Part shown: piece by piece, positions 1 to 8,433 of the stretch | How the letters are laid out: each line of letters opens with the position of its first letter | Numbering within the stretch: position 1 is the stretch's first letter | Assembly: GCF_008039875.1 (NCBI RefSeq) | Contig: NZ_VRUU01000047.1 | Coordinates: forward strand, 1-41,303 | Source: Methylobacterium sp. WL119 | Lineage (GTDB): Bacteria; Pseudomonadota; Alphaproteobacteria; Rhizobiales; Beijerinckiaceae | Length of the DNA: 41,303 bases | Direction: 5' to 3' | Notes under the pieces: generated by a model | Told to the model about the DNA's origin: nothing | What the model saw: the letters and a program-made list of their open reading frames with translations, nothing else | The model's database searches: none | Made by a program: the position numbers and the translations under genes

Positions 1-318
1 GTAGTTGTAGCCGACCTGGCCACCGCCGGTGAAGCCGTCGTTGCCGCGGCTGCCGCCGAAGGCGAGCACGCCAGCGCGGTTACCACCGGCCGGGCCGGCG
101 AAGATCGCGTTCTGCGGCGAGACGCCGACGACGGTGGCGCCGCGGTTGTCGTTGGCATCGAAGCCGTAGCCGGCGTTGATACCGAAGTACGCGCCCGTCC
201 AGGTGAACACCGGAACCGGGGTGAACACCGGCGGCGGAGCGCGACGCGGAAGGTCGGCGGCCGAAGCGGCAGCGGTGAGAGCCGTGAAGGCTGCGAGGGA
301 CGTAAGGATCTTGTTCAT
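1..318 (-). CDS. Outer-membrane beta-barrel porin, Omp25/Omp31-like (5' part)
   Basis: This is the first 106 codons of an outer-membrane protein that runs off the left edge. The ATG at 318 opens a Sec signal peptide (MNKILTSLAAFTALTAAASA, cut before ADLPRR). A Pro-rich linker follows, then the barrel start FTWTGAYFGINAGYGFD, typical of alphaproteobacterial Omp25/Omp31/RopB-like 8-strand barrels. The Gly/Asn-rich segment after it fits surface loops. The role is outer-membrane structure or small-solute passage. No partner gene is visible because the 3' end is outside the window. The assignment rests on the signal peptide and the WTGxYxGxNxGYG motif; the exact subfamily is uncertain. Confidence 0.85.
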   Translation of the reverse strand, partial: MNKILTSLAAFTALTAAASAADLPRRAPPPVFTPVPVFTWTGAYFGINAGYGFDANDNRGATVVGVSPQNAIFAGPAGGNRAGVLAFGGSRGNDGFTGGGQVGYNY

Positions 319-624
319 ATCTAGGGTACCGATCGGTATGTCTGGTTGACGGACAAACTACCCTTTTCTCAGCGAGTAGATGTAGCGTTCAGGACACACC
401 GACGATCCCTATATTCTTATCCAAACATGCTCTCTCATCATTGGGGCGTGTCCTTCTTGAGCGCGTCTTCTCATAAGCCTTTGATGCGAGGGCGAGCTTG
501 TCGCTCGGGCGTGGCTTTCTCAGGCTGCGCCACAGGCGTTACCCCCAGAGTTAACGCCCGACCTGATGACCGAGAGGCATGCGCATTGAGACGTCGTTTC
601 AGGCGGTCGCCGGGTCGGCTCCCG
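319..624. other. Intergenic stretch upstream of the porin
   Basis: I see no convincing gene here. The open frames present are Arg/Ser/Pro-rich readings without family resemblance or a good ribosome site. The part next to 318 must hold the leftward porin promoter, but I could not pick a clear -35/-10 pair by eye. Confidence 0.5.
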
Positions 625-816
625 TCATGGCGGATAGATCCCCCGAAACAGGTCTCCCAGTGCTCTGTGCTGGAAAAGCGTTCGCCACCGCCGCCGTTGA
701 TACTCCGACCGTCCGCAGCCCTCGCAAGCTCCACCTGCCCGCCCGAAGCGGATTGTGGCCGAGAGCTGTGGCCAGTCGATCGGGTAGAAGAAGCGGTGCT
801 CGGGGCGGATCGGCAT
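625..816 (-). pseudogene. Internally deleted HNH-endonuclease-like gene
   Basis: The reading frame is open (63 aa, ATG at 816). Its N-terminal half has the layout of small HNH nucleases: MPIRPEHRFFYPIDW, then IRFGRAGG and the zinc-knuckle pair CEGCGR at about residues 32-37. The family would continue with a catalytic AHLDH...N...CQRCH core, but the frame jumps straight to a basic C-terminal tail, RRRWRTLF...ALGDLF, which resembles the family's own end. The HNH core and the second zinc pair are absent, so the product should not be a nuclease. I infer an in-frame internal deletion of roughly 60-90 codons. It could still make a small zinc-free DNA-binding remnant. Family memory supports the two halves; no search was run. 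Confidence 0.55.
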
Positions 817-943
817 TCGGTGGCTGTCCAGGGCAAGGCTGCGGCGTCCCTAGGCCCCGTGAAGCCTCTGTGCCCTGCGGCTCCTGATGCCGATCGTGGG
901 AGCTTACCCTTCAACCTCCGTCGCCTTCGAAGGTGTCGGCATA

Positions 944-1156
944 CTACCCCTGAAGTACGGCAAGGTTAGCGCGGCTCTCCATACCCCCGATCCGATGGTT
1001 GCGGCTAATATCTCGCATGGTGGCAGCAATGGCATGGTTGCCGTCCAATTCGCACTGCTCCGCGATCTCGGCGAACTCACAGGCAAAGCCTTCGTTCACT
1101 GCGATGCAAACAAGAAGCGCGTCCATCAGGTCGCAATTACTTTTTTTAGTATACAA
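944..1156 (-). CDS. Small acidic helical protein, unknown function
   Basis: This 70-aa frame starts with TTG at 1156, preceded by a GAGA-type purine stretch. A shorter version would start at the ATG at 1126 (MDALLVCIAV). The sequence is regular and helix-like: EFAEIAEQCELDGNHAIAAT, then MRDISRNHRIGGMESRANLA. It has two or three Cys and no membrane segment. It looks like a real alphaproteobacterial small protein rather than a shadow because the composition is balanced and the opposite-strand frame is poor. It lies upstream of the HNH remnant on the same strand. No function can be assigned. Confidence 0.5.
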   Translation of the reverse strand: MYTKKSNCDLMDALLVCIAVNEGFACEFAEIAEQCELDGNHAIAATMRDISRNHRIGGMESRANLAVLQG

Positions 1157-1269
1157 GATCTCTTACTGTTCGAAACTTATCCGAAGCAGATGAATGGAGT
1201 TCGCCCGGGCAACGACATCAGATGATAGCATGCCTCGTTAGCTTCTTCAGGCCTGATGCTGGTCAAGCT

Positions 1270-3120
1270 TCATCCCCCCTCAATTTCCGCCAACGGGGCG
1301 GCCAGTGTGCACACCACACCGTCCGGTTGGTAGCTCAATTCAACACGGCCGCTGCTACCGCCCGACAACCCACGTTGGATCAGTCTCGATCCGAACCCGG
1401 CGCGGCTCGGGGGCGTGACGAGAGGCCCACCCCGCTCTTCCCAGCGTAGATGAAAAGTCGGTGGTCCCGCCTCGTATGCGACCCGCCACAACAGCCGCAC
1501 GGAGCCCGCCGGATCCGACAGCGCCCCGTACTTGGCCGCGTTCGTTGCCAACTCGTGCAACATCAACGTGAGCGACATCATCGCCGTCTCACCGACCGCG
1601 ACCGGCGGTCCTTCAATGCGGAACCTTCCTGGCTGCCGGTCGTCGTGCAAGCCGAGCGCCGCCTCGGCTAGCGCGCGCATCTCTGCGCCACCCGACTTGG
1701 TGTTGATCAGGATGTCGTGTGCCCGGCCCAGCGCGATCAGCCGCGCTCCAAGGGTCTCGTTCGCTGAGGTTAGATCGGGAGCCGAGCGCATCGTCTGCGC
1801 GGCGATCGCCTGCACGATCGCCAGCACGTTCTTCATGCGGTGGCTCAGCTCGTGATTGATCGTCTGCTGCTGCTCCTGTGTCCGCCGGCGCTCGGTCACA
1901 TCGGTGACGGTGATAACCGCGCCAGACACTACCCCCCCAGCGTGGAACGGCATGTTGGTGCATTCCACCGGCACCGGTTCCCCGTCCTTGCGGAAGAATA
2001 CGGTCGCCTCGCCCAGCAGCGGGGTGCCCTCACGAAGGGCGTTGACAAACACGCATGCCTCCGCCGGGAAGAACGCGCCGTCCTCATGGTGGTGATGCAG
2101 CGTGTCGTGGAAGTTGCGGCCGCACAGCTCGTCAGGCGTCCAGTCAAACAGTCGCTCGACCGCCGGGTTGGCGAACACGATCGTACCATCTGGGTCGAGC
2201 CGGAACACTGCCTCGCTGACGTGGTCGGTCACGGTCCGCAGCAACGCACTCTGCCGCTCCAGCGCCAGTTCGGTCTCCCGCTGCGGGGTGCGATCGCGCA
2301 GGATCTTAAGAAAGCCGATTACGGCACTTGCTTCGTCCTTGAGCGGTGCCATCTCGCCGCTTGCCCAAAACCGCTCCTGGTTCTTTCTCACATGCCAGCG
2401 CTCGTCGATGCCGCGCCCCACTGTCAGGGCGCTGTGCATCTCCTGGGCAGGTATGCGGTCAGCCCTGTCTTCCGGGGTGAAAAACCGGTCAACAGTCTGG
2501 CCGACCATCTCGTCGGCCGACCAACCTAAAATGTGCTCGGCGCCCGCGTTCCAAGTGGTGATCTTACCGTCGAGATTGGTAGCAATCATCGCGTAATCGG
2601 TCGAGCTTTCCACGATCGCCCGGTAGCGAGCCTCGCTGGCGGTGAGCGCCGTCCGCGCGGCCCGCGCGGCCAGGACGCCCTGGGTCACGTCCTCGGCGTA
2701 ATGGATTAGGCTGACGATTTCACCGCCGGGCCCGAGCACTGGCACCTGAAGGGGGCGCCAATGCCGTTCCTCGAACACACCGTCCGGGCGACGAATGTTG
2801 TAGTGCAACACAGGCATACGGTCGGGCTGGCCGGTCCGCATCACTCGGTCGAATGACGCGCACAGGTCGCGGGTGCTGTAGGCCTCCGGTGCTGTTGGAT
2901 CGTCGGGGAACACGTCGAAGATCGAGCGCCCCATGATCGCGGCACGCTTGGTCATGGTGGCGTGTAGGTAGGCCTCGTTGACCCCAACGATCGTGTAAAT
3001 CGGGCCGTCAGGGGCGAGTAGCAAATACGGGTTCGGGGTAGCCTCGAACAGTTCGAGCGTAGGACTGTCGGGTAAGGTACGGGTCTCAGTGGTCGGCTGA
3101 GGTTGGTTCGTTCGATCCAT
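1270..3120 (-). CDS. PAS-PAS-PAS HWE-family sensor histidine kinase
   Basis: This 616-aa soluble sensor kinase has no membrane segment. PAS domains lie at about 25-150, 165-285 and 290-412; the second carries the FWASGEM and ILRDRT core typical of light or redox PAS sensors in this group. The HWE kinase core follows: phospho-acceptor H427 in ELSHRMKNVLAIVQ, N-box HELATNAAKYG with N527, the defining W-E pair at W560 (LRWEERGG), and G-box AGFGSRLI near 576. I chose the ATG at 3120 because GGGGAA sits just upstream; an in-frame ATG at 3141 and TTG at 3165 would add 7 or 15 residues. No response regulator is adjacent, so the kinase is an orphan. In Methylobacteriaceae such kinases often feed the PhyR general stress pathway; that link here is inference. 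Confidence 0.93.
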   Translation of the reverse strand: MDRTNQPQPTTETRTLPDSPTLELFEATPNPYLLLAPDGPIYTIVGVNEAYLHATMTKRAAIMGRSIFDVFPDDPTAPEAYSTRDLCASFDRVMRTGQPDRMPVLHYNIRRPDGVFEERHWRPLQVPVLGPGGEIVSLIHYAEDVTQGVLAARAARTALTASEARYRAIVESSTDYAMIATNLDGKITTWNAGAEHILGWSADEMVGQTVDRFFTPEDRADRIPAQEMHSALTVGRGIDERWHVRKNQERFWASGEMAPLKDEASAVIGFLKILRDRTPQRETELALERQSALLRTVTDHVSEAVFRLDPDGTIVFANPAVERLFDWTPDELCGRNFHDTLHHHHEDGAFFPAEACVFVNALREGTPLLGEATVFFRKDGEPVPVECTNMPFHAGGVVSGAVITVTDVTERRRTQEQQQTINHELSHRMKNVLAIVQAIAAQTMRSAPDLTSANETLGARLIALGRAHDILINTKSGGAEMRALAEAALGLHDDRQPGRFRIEGPPVAVGETAMMSLTLMLHELATNAAKYGALSDPAGSVRLLWRVAYEAGPPTFHLRWEERGGPLVTPPSRAGFGSRLIQRGLSGGSSGRVELSYQPDGVVCTLAAPLAEIEGG

Positions 3121-3364
3121 CGATTCCCCGGCGCACTGCATCGTCGGGCTGCCCCGCCACGGCAATGTCCTGCTGCGAGCACCGTGGCTAGTTTAGCCTA
3201 GTCCACCGAACTGTTCTATCGTGGGGTTGGACCCAATTTGCAATTGCGGCAGCCACACTACCCTTGTGGCTTCTCCTACAACTTCTAGGACTATCGATGG
3301 GGGATCGGCCCCCCTATCAGATCCACCATCACCGCGGGTGGCTAATGCCCCGTTTACGATCCTG

Positions 3365-3637
3365 CTAGCTCGGCCCAAACGCTTCGTACAGCTCGTTCCG
3401 CGTCATGATCCGGATGGTGCGGCAATCATCGCAGAGCCGAAGTGTCGCCACTACGCCGGGGGGTGGAGGTGGGCTCACCAGTTTGCAGTCGGTCGCAGGA
3501 TCATCCCCGCAAACGCTACACCCGTCCTCACGGCCGGCCGCGGTCAGTGCCTGTCGTGTCACGGCAGCCTGTCGGGGGTTGATGCGCTCTAGCGCCTCGA
3601 ACCACTCGGCGCTGTGTGGCTTTGCGAAGATCGTCAT
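3365..3637 (-). CDS. Small Cys-rich zinc-ribbon-like protein
   Basis: This 90-aa protein starts at the ATG at 3637. It has two Cys pairs, CSVCGD near residue 40 and CDDC near 69, separated by a Pro-rich linker (VSPPPPPG). The spacing suits a single zinc ribbon. The N-terminus (EWFEALERINPRQAAVTRQA) is helical and the C-terminus ends NELYEAFGPS. I recognise the type as a small hypothetical protein common in Methylobacterium. It stands alone between the HWE kinase and the next small gene. Zinc binding is inferred from the cysteines only. Confidence 0.65.
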   Translation of the reverse strand: MTIFAKPHSAEWFEALERINPRQAAVTRQALTAAGREDGCSVCGDDPATDCKLVSPPPPPGVVATLRLCDDCRTIRIMTRNELYEAFGPS

Positions 3638-3819
3638 TCCGTTTCAACGCACACCAAACCGTTTCGCACCTGAAGCTCACGCCTCTCGATCATTGGGTAG
3701 CATGACAGGCCGTCGAGGCGAGTTCTCATCCACATTCCGACCTCCCCCCAATCGGCATTCACACTTCTAGGGTGGCGCGTTTTCATACAGCCTGGGTCGA
3801 GCGCGGACGGCCCAAGCCG

Positions 3820-4017
3820 TCAAGCTTGGGTTGTGGACTTAACTTTACCGATCACGAGATTTGCGATCTGCGTACGAAGGGCCTCGACCTCGGCGTGCAT
3901 CACGCCAGCATCCACTGCCACCTCGACGAGGAGGTCCTGCGCTTCGGCAAGCTGCGCGCGCAGTTCCGCGTTCTCGGTTGCGAGCGCCAGGATCACCGCC
4001 GCCGTGTCGTCGCTCAT
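3820..4017 (-). CDS. Short coiled-coil protein
   Basis: This 65-aa protein starts MSDDTAAVILALATENAELR and continues as one long helix with heptad-like Leu/Ala spacing and many Glu/Gln, ending in a basic KVKSTTQA tail. It resembles phage or plasmid accessory coiled coils. The frame stays open upstream to 4200, but that extension is Gly/Pro-rich and unlike protein, so I place the start at the ATG at 4017. An AGAAGG purine run abuts this ATG, closer than ideal for a ribosome site. No function can be assigned. Confidence 0.55.
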   Translation of the reverse strand: MSDDTAAVILALATENAELRAQLAEAQDLLVEVAVDAGVMHAEVEALRTQIANLVIGKVKSTTQA

Positions 4018-4240
4018 CCTTCTGCAACCTACCTGATCCACTATGGGCGCCGCTGCACCCGCAGCCAGCAGGTCGCCCCCGATCCGCTGCGGCGGCCCTG
4101 CTTTCCCACCCCACAGCAGGGCCGCCTCCCACAGACCCGTCGATCCGCCTACAGCGTGCCCTCCGGTTCCGATGCCGGGTCGACCTCGCACGTACCTCAC
4201 ATCGGACCTGGTTGCGAAAGGCTAAGCCGAAACGCGGCGA

Positions 4241-4711
4241 TCAGGCGTGCTGGAAGTCGGCCGGCACCTTACCGCCGTTCTCAGCGAACTTCTGGACCAC
4301 CTGCTTGTGCAGCCAGACGTTCATCGTGGCCGAGTCGTCCTTGTCGCCGGTGTAGTGCAGCTCGTCGGCGAGCTGCTTGCGGGCGGTCAGGCTGCTGTCG
4401 AGGTCGAGCAGCTTCATCAAATCCACGATCGACTGCTTGTAGTTGAGGGTCTCACCCTTCTTGGCCGCCATATCGCTCAGCACCTGGCCGACGTCGACGC
4501 TCGTCTGAGGGCTGCTCGACGAACCTGCAGCGACCGGTGAGGGCGCACCAGCCATCGCAGGAGCTGACGCGCTGCTAGTGGAAGATCCGGCGCCGCTAGC
4601 GCCGGTCGAAGCCGCCGATACGTTTGGGGTTTCAGAAGCATGAGGTTCTGCAGCCTGCGCACTCGCGCTGCCACCAAAGATTTTCGACATGATCGAACCG
4701 AAAATGCTCAT
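4241..4711 (-). CDS. DUF3597 domain protein
   Basis: This 156-aa protein starts at the ATG at 4711, with GGAGGATGGA directly upstream. It opens MSIFGSIMSKIFG, followed by an Ala/Ser-rich low-complexity linker (about 18-75). The conserved DUF3597 domain follows: SVDVGQVLSDMAAKKGETLN, then SIVDLMKLLDLDSSL, ARKQLADELHYTGD and MNVWLHKQV. The family is a compact helical domain of unknown biochemical role, widespread in Proteobacteria. It is a single gene with no coupled neighbour. I am confident of the family and know nothing certain about its function. Confidence 0.88.
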   Translation of the reverse strand: MSIFGSIMSKIFGGSASAQAAEPHASETPNVSAASTGASGAGSSTSSASAPAMAGAPSPVAAGSSSSPQTSVDVGQVLSDMAAKKGETLNYKQSIVDLMKLLDLDSSLTARKQLADELHYTGDKDDSATMNVWLHKQVVQKFAENGGKVPADFQHA

Positions 4712-4792
4712 TCCATCCTCCATCGCGTGAACCCAAGGTGGGATCAAAGCGCTCGGTAACGGCGAGGTGATCGGCAGCGTTCCGATCGATCT

Positions 4793-5188
4793 TCAGGGCG
4801 TACCAGTGCTAACGAAGCGCGATGGGACCCATCCCCGCTGACAGGGGCCGGTGTATTCCCGGCTTACCGGGAGAACGGCGGTGGTACGGCAGCCGAGCAG
4901 ATCAGAGCCGTAGACAATGCCGGACCATCCTCCGAGACGTTCGCAAACTAGGACGGGCTCAGCCTCGCGAAGGCGGTCAATTTCCTTGAAGGGCTCGTTT
5001 TCACCCGGCCCATTTCGGACAGAGATAGTTCCCTCGACCTGATCGGTCAGACCCGCTACGCGCCCTTGCGTTGGACAAGCGTCCTTGCCGATCTCTCCTG
5101 GGATGACGATTGGAACGGCAAGAGGCGCCTCTTCGGCGCGGGCAAAACCTGGAATGGCCAGGGCAGTAAGGAGAAGCAGCGCGCGCAT
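4793..5188 (-). CDS. Secreted SH3-like protein
   Basis: This 131-aa protein carries a Sec signal peptide (MRALLLLTALAIPGFARA, cut before EEAPL). The mature part has paired cysteines and an SH3b-like pattern: VEGTISVRNGPGENEPFKEI, ERLGGWSGIVYG, and a terminal CQRGWVPSRFVS. It is probably periplasmic; bacterial SH3 domains of this kind bind cell wall or envelope partners. I chose the ATG at 5188, with AAGG 8 nt upstream, over the ATG at 5212, because the signal peptide then begins correctly. No operon partner is apparent. Confidence 0.75.
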   Translation of the reverse strand: MRALLLLTALAIPGFARAEEAPLAVPIVIPGEIGKDACPTQGRVAGLTDQVEGTISVRNGPGENEPFKEIDRLREAEPVLVCERLGGWSGIVYGSDLLGCRTTAVLPVSREYTGPCQRGWVPSRFVSTGTP

Positions 5189-5431
5189 GTGGTAGGCCTT
5201 CAAGCAGGCCATAAGCCGGCGCCGGCGGTTCCTGTTCCCCGCTGCATCCGACCTTCATGCGATCACCCGGCCCGAGGCTTCACGGGCAAGGCGCAGGGAA
5301 CTGGCCCGCACTAGCCTGTCGTCATGTGCTCTCGGTGCTGGGCTACCTGTCGGCGTTCGCGACCGCCGCTGTCGCGCAAACGTCGAGAGGCCTGGCGTAT
5401 ATCAGATCATCAGCCGCTCCGCAGCATCGGT

Positions 5432-5920
5432 TCAAGGTGTCCGTTTCACATCAGGCTCTATAGTGAACTCGCTTGCGATCGTGTCGTAGACGCGTGTCAG
5501 CCAATCTTCCGCGATCCGTGCCCGTTCCTCAGCCGCCTTCACTTTCTCGTCTGCCGCCTTCAGCAAGGCGTCGGCACGGCTCTGAATTTCAGCAGTGCGC
5601 GCCTCAGCAGCCCGAACCCGCTCAGCGGCGTTGCGGACATCCTCGCGGACGCGATCGAGCACCTCCTGAACGCGCAGTTCCTGTTCTTGAGCCTGAGCCT
5701 CGATTTCGCGAGCATGGTTGGCCGCATGCCGAACCCGCTCAATCAGCTTCGACCAGTCCTTTGATGAGGAGAGAGGCGTCGGCAGTGATCCGTCGCTGAT
5801 GTCTTCAACGGGCTCAACAAGCCGCACCACTTTGGCTGGACTTGCTTTAGGTTCAAGATCTTCAACAGGAGCGTCTAGAGCTGACAAATTCTGCCAAAGG
5901 TACTTCGTTGCCGGGTTCAT
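5432..5920 (-). CDS. Cytoplasmic coiled-coil protein
   Basis: This 162-aa protein has a strong ribosome site (GGGAGG, about 3 nt before the ATG at 5920). Residues 1-50 are a Pro/Ser-rich head. Residues 55-145 form an unbroken coiled coil rich in Ala, Glu and Arg (RVRAAEARTAEIQSRADALL). A short globular tail (WLTRVYDTIASEF) follows. It has no membrane segment and no enzymatic motif. It resembles small rhizobial scaffold-like proteins annotated only as hypothetical. It is transcribed alone; the leader from 5921 to 6100 is AT-richer and could hold its promoter. Confidence 0.75.
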   Translation of the reverse strand: MNPATKYLWQNLSALDAPVEDLEPKASPAKVVRLVEPVEDISDGSLPTPLSSSKDWSKLIERVRHAANHAREIEAQAQEQELRVQEVLDRVREDVRNAAERVRAAEARTAEIQSRADALLKAADEKVKAAEERARIAEDWLTRVYDTIASEFTIEPDVKRTP

Positions 5921-6137
5921 GATCCTCCCTTTCTAAAGGCACTTGAGGCCTAATTCGAACGAAGGCCTTCGATTAACGACTTGGTTAGGCGCACTACCAT
6001 TCAATCAACGTTTCAGCGATGGGCTTCTGGAGGCAAAATGAAAAGCGGAGAGGGTGTTTCCCAGACAGCACACTAGCCGCTTATACCTTACTCAAAGCAG
6101 ATTTAATAACTTTCAGTTATTGATAATGCAACATGAG

Positions 6138-6358
6138 TTAATTTGAAACCTGTTTCATCAATAGCGGCCATGGCGCATCGTATTCTTTGAGCAATCGCAC
6201 CACGAGGATCAGAGCTGTAAGCTTCTCGGCCGGAATGGGGTATTCTCCGACTTGAGCATATCTGACACGTGCAGCGAGCGCCGAGCCCAAGCGCTGAACT
6301 TCGCGACTTTCGCCGACAGGTCATCTTGCATCGCTGCCACGGTCGATTTGTCGTCCAT
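6138..6358 (-). pseudogene. Frameshifted small gene (apparent 1-nt deletion)
   Basis: A good ribosome site (GGAAGGA, 5 nt upstream) precedes the ATG at 6358. The first frame reads MDDKSTVAAMQDDLSAKVAK and then becomes nonsense, stopping at 6209. From about 6295 the -1 frame reads a convincing protein: LGSALAARVRYAQVGEYPIP, then AEKLTALILVVRLLKEYDAP, ending WPLLMKQVSN at 6138. The 221-nt span is one short of 74 codons, which fits a single lost base near 6283-6296, next to GGGC. Restored, it would be a 73-aa helical protein coupled to the HTH gene ending 23 nt upstream. A sequencing error or programmed -1 shift is possible. Confidence 0.55.
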
Positions 6359-6380
6359 TTTCGTCCTTCCACGACACGGC

Positions 6381-7127
6381 TCAACCGGTCCTGCTTAGCT
6401 TTCGGATGTCAGACGCAGCTTTATCGCCTGCGCCATTCGCCAACTGTCGGCAGCCCTTCTGTCTTCTCCGGCCCTCTAAATTCACAGGGTAAGGAACAGG
6501 AGTACTCGTGCCCTGCGGGGATCTGCACCCACCCCCTGATTGACGCGGCGCGGCACCGCGCTCGGGGGATCGGGCGAGCCGCAGCCAGGCACACCACTCC
6601 CGCGACACGATGCAGACCACGTTGGTATCGCTACGGAAGCGAGCGAGGCGGCGTTCCTCGACGGTGAGGAGGCCGTGCGTTCGAGCCTCACGGATCGCAT
6701 TCCGCACCATCGTCTCGGATACGCCCGCAATCGCGGCGATGTGTCCGACGGCTAGACGACAGTCGCCCCGCTTCGCCACCTCCACTGCGATCACGGCGAG
6801 CACCGCCTGCTCAGCCAGGGTAAACCGTGCCGCAATGCCCGGTGGAAATCGCCCGGAGGCCGCCCAGCGCCGTCGGCGGGCCATTGAGGCATCCGTGCGC
6901 GGCCGGGAGCCTACGGCCTTCCTGGGGCCTCCTGCGCGCGCCTCGGGCAGGTTTTCCTCAAATCTGGGGGAAACCCTCCGAGCCTCAATGACAGTGGCCA
7001 GCGCTTCCACCTCGGCTTCGGACAGGTGTCCCTCGCCAAACGCCTTCCACAATGCGGACGCGACGGCCGGCAACGCGGCGCGCGGAGCCGCCTCCGCCTG
7101 CCGGCGGATCTCGTAGGCATAGTTCAT
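6381..7127 (-). CDS. Winged-helix/HTH domain protein
   Basis: This 248-aa protein starts at the ATG at 7127. The N-terminal 60 residues are helical (EGHLSEAEVEALATVIEARR). A basic hinge follows, then a helix-turn-helix at about 104-160: LAEQAVLAVIAVEVAKRGDC, VGHIAAIAGVSETMVRNAIR, and a wing-like THGLLTVEERR. The C-terminal 60 residues are Arg/Gly/Pro-rich and probably disordered. It resembles HTH proteins of Methylobacterium plasmids and prophages that act near replication or as regulators; which applies here is not visible. The frameshifted small gene at 6138-6358 lies 22 nt downstream, likely in the same transcript. Confidence 0.75.
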   Translation of the reverse strand: MNYAYEIRRQAEAAPRAALPAVASALWKAFGEGHLSEAEVEALATVIEARRVSPRFEENLPEARAGGPRKAVGSRPRTDASMARRRRWAASGRFPPGIAARFTLAEQAVLAVIAVEVAKRGDCRLAVGHIAAIAGVSETMVRNAIREARTHGLLTVEERRLARFRSDTNVVCIVSREWCAWLRLARSPERGAAPRQSGGGCRSPQGTSTPVPYPVNLEGRRRQKGCRQLANGAGDKAASDIRKLSRTG

Positions 7128-7566
7128 CAGTCACAGCCCTGCTCGGGCCGCGTCAAAGCAGGGGGCTCGGCGTGAACCGTCCCCGGCAAAAGGCAAAGCG
7201 CCATCGTTTCGGGAAGCGATCCCGATTGACTCCCGGCGGGAGCTATGATGTCTGGGGGGCACACCTGCGGTCCCCGGACCCCATTCGATTTCGACGGCCC
7301 TGCATTTGGCGATGCGGGGCCGTTGGCGTTTTGGGCTTAGGTCTTTCTCGCGGCCTTGGTCCCTTGTCTCTGCCGGCTCACGACTCGCCACAGGGCGCGC
7401 AGAAGCCGGACATGGCATGTCGGCCGGGTGACACCGTTAAGTCAACGTTGCGGAGTGGATCGTCACTGGCGTCGTTGAGGGTTGATGCAGCCGACATCGA
7501 GCATGGTACGAGAGCAGGCGTCCGGCCGCAGGGCTGCGTCGTCCCTAATCGCGATCGGATCAGCCA
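7128..7566. other. Intergenic stretch between divergent genes
   Basis: This 439-nt gap separates the leftward HTH gene from the rightward DUF2059 gene, so it should hold both promoters. The open frames inside are Arg/Pro-rich and unconvincing. The only structure I see is the strong hairpin listed at 7294-7323. Confidence 0.5.
7294..7323. terminator. 12-bp stem-loop, terminator-like or small RNA hairpin
   Basis: ACGGCCCTGCAT pairs with ATGCGGGGCCGT around a 6-nt loop (TTGGCG), with one G.T pair in the stem. On the + strand a short TTTT follows at about 7329. No gene ends immediately before it on either strand, so it may end a short transcript or be part of an untranslated RNA. Confidence 0.4.
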
Positions 7567-8103
7567 ATGCGCCGCTTAGCCCTTATCGCTTATTGCCTCT
7601 CCGTTTCCGTCCCGACCGTGGCAATGGCGCAGTCAGCAGCCAAGCCAGCTGCCCCGACTGCCACGCTCGATCCTGCGACGCTGAAGGCGGCGCGCGAGGT
7701 CGTCGCGCAGATGCAGGGGGATCGTACCGCGCTGCTGAACGCGATGGCGGCACCCATGGTCGGCATGATGCAGCAGATCGGGGTCAAACAGCAGGATCAG
7801 GCCCAGGCCCTGGTCCAGGAGGTGGTGCTGCCCACCCTCACGGCACACTTCGACGAGCTGCTGGACATCCAGGCACGCGGCTTCGCTGGGGCCCTCGGCA
7901 AGGACGACCTGCAGGTTATCGCCGCGTTCTACGCTACCCCAACCGGCAAGCGCCTGGTCGCTGCCCAGCCCCAACTCGCACAAGCCCAGCTCGTAGGAAC
8001 GCAGCAGTGGATGCAGTCGGTGACACCTGAGATGCAGGGAAAGCTGACCAAGGCGATCCAGGCCCACGGGTGGGGATCGGCCGGACCGGCGAAGCCGCGC
8101 TGA
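7567..8103 (+). CDS. Secreted DUF2059 protein
   Basis: This 178-aa protein has a Sec signal peptide (MRRLALIAYCLSVSVPTVAMA, cut before QSAAK). The mature protein matches DUF2059 in outline: an all-helical domain with LVQEVVLPTLTAHFDELLDI, then ALGKDDLQVIAAFYATPTGK and the C-terminal LPxL-like helices. Family members are periplasmic proteins of unknown activity. GGATC lies upstream of the ATG. The ihfB gene begins 30 nt downstream on the same strand, so the two may share a transcript. Confidence 0.82.
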   Translation: MRRLALIAYCLSVSVPTVAMAQSAAKPAAPTATLDPATLKAAREVVAQMQGDRTALLNAMAAPMVGMMQQIGVKQQDQAQALVQEVVLPTLTAHFDELLDIQARGFAGALGKDDLQVIAAFYATPTGKRLVAAQPQLAQAQLVGTQQWMQSVTPEMQGKLTKAIQAHGWGSAGPAKPR

Positions 8104-8133
8104 CGGCATGGTAGCGAGGGCGGCCGCACCGGC

Positions 8134-8433
8134 ATGATCCGATCCGAACTGGTCCAGCGCCTCGCCGCTGCGAACCCGCAACTCTACGCGAAGGACTGCG
8201 AGGCCGTGGTCGATGCCATCATAGGCCGGATCGCGGACACCATCGTGGCCGGCGATCGGGTTGAGTTGCGCGGGTTCGGGTCTCTCACCATCGTTGAGCA
8301 GCAGGCAAGGATGGGCCGCAACCCGAGATCCGGTGCGCTCGTCTCGGTCCAGGCGAAGTCGAAGCTGGTCTTCAAGACCGGCAAAGAGATGCGAGACCGG
8401 CTCAACCCGAAGGCGCGGCTGGTGGCGCCGTGA
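8134..8433 (+). CDS. ihfB: Integration host factor subunit beta
   Basis: This 99-aa DNA-bending protein of the HU/IHF family is the normal length for IHF-beta. It begins MIRSELVQRLAAANPQLYAK, has the dimerisation helices, then GDRVELRGFGSL and the beta-arm tip GRNPRSGALV, whose RNP motif intercalates into the minor groove. It ends SKLVFKTGKEMRDRLN. The IRSEL start and RNP tip favour IHF-beta over HU. IHF organises the chromosome and assists site-specific recombination and regulation. Its stop codon overlaps the GTG of the next gene, an unusual partner arrangement. A mobile-element-borne copy is possible given the neighbours. Confidence 0.92.
   Translation: MIRSELVQRLAAANPQLYAKDCEAVVDAIIGRIADTIVAGDRVELRGFGSLTIVEQQARMGRNPRSGALVSVQAKSKLVFKTGKEMRDRLNPKARLVAP

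Noticed and set aside
887..1225. 112-aa plus-strand frame
   Set aside because: It is opposite the better small minus-strand protein at 944-1156 and has no ribosome site or family resemblance.
7131..7418. 95-aa minus-strand frame upstream of the HTH gene
   Set aside because: Arg/Pro-rich, passes through the hairpin at 7294-7323, and resembles noncoding DNA.
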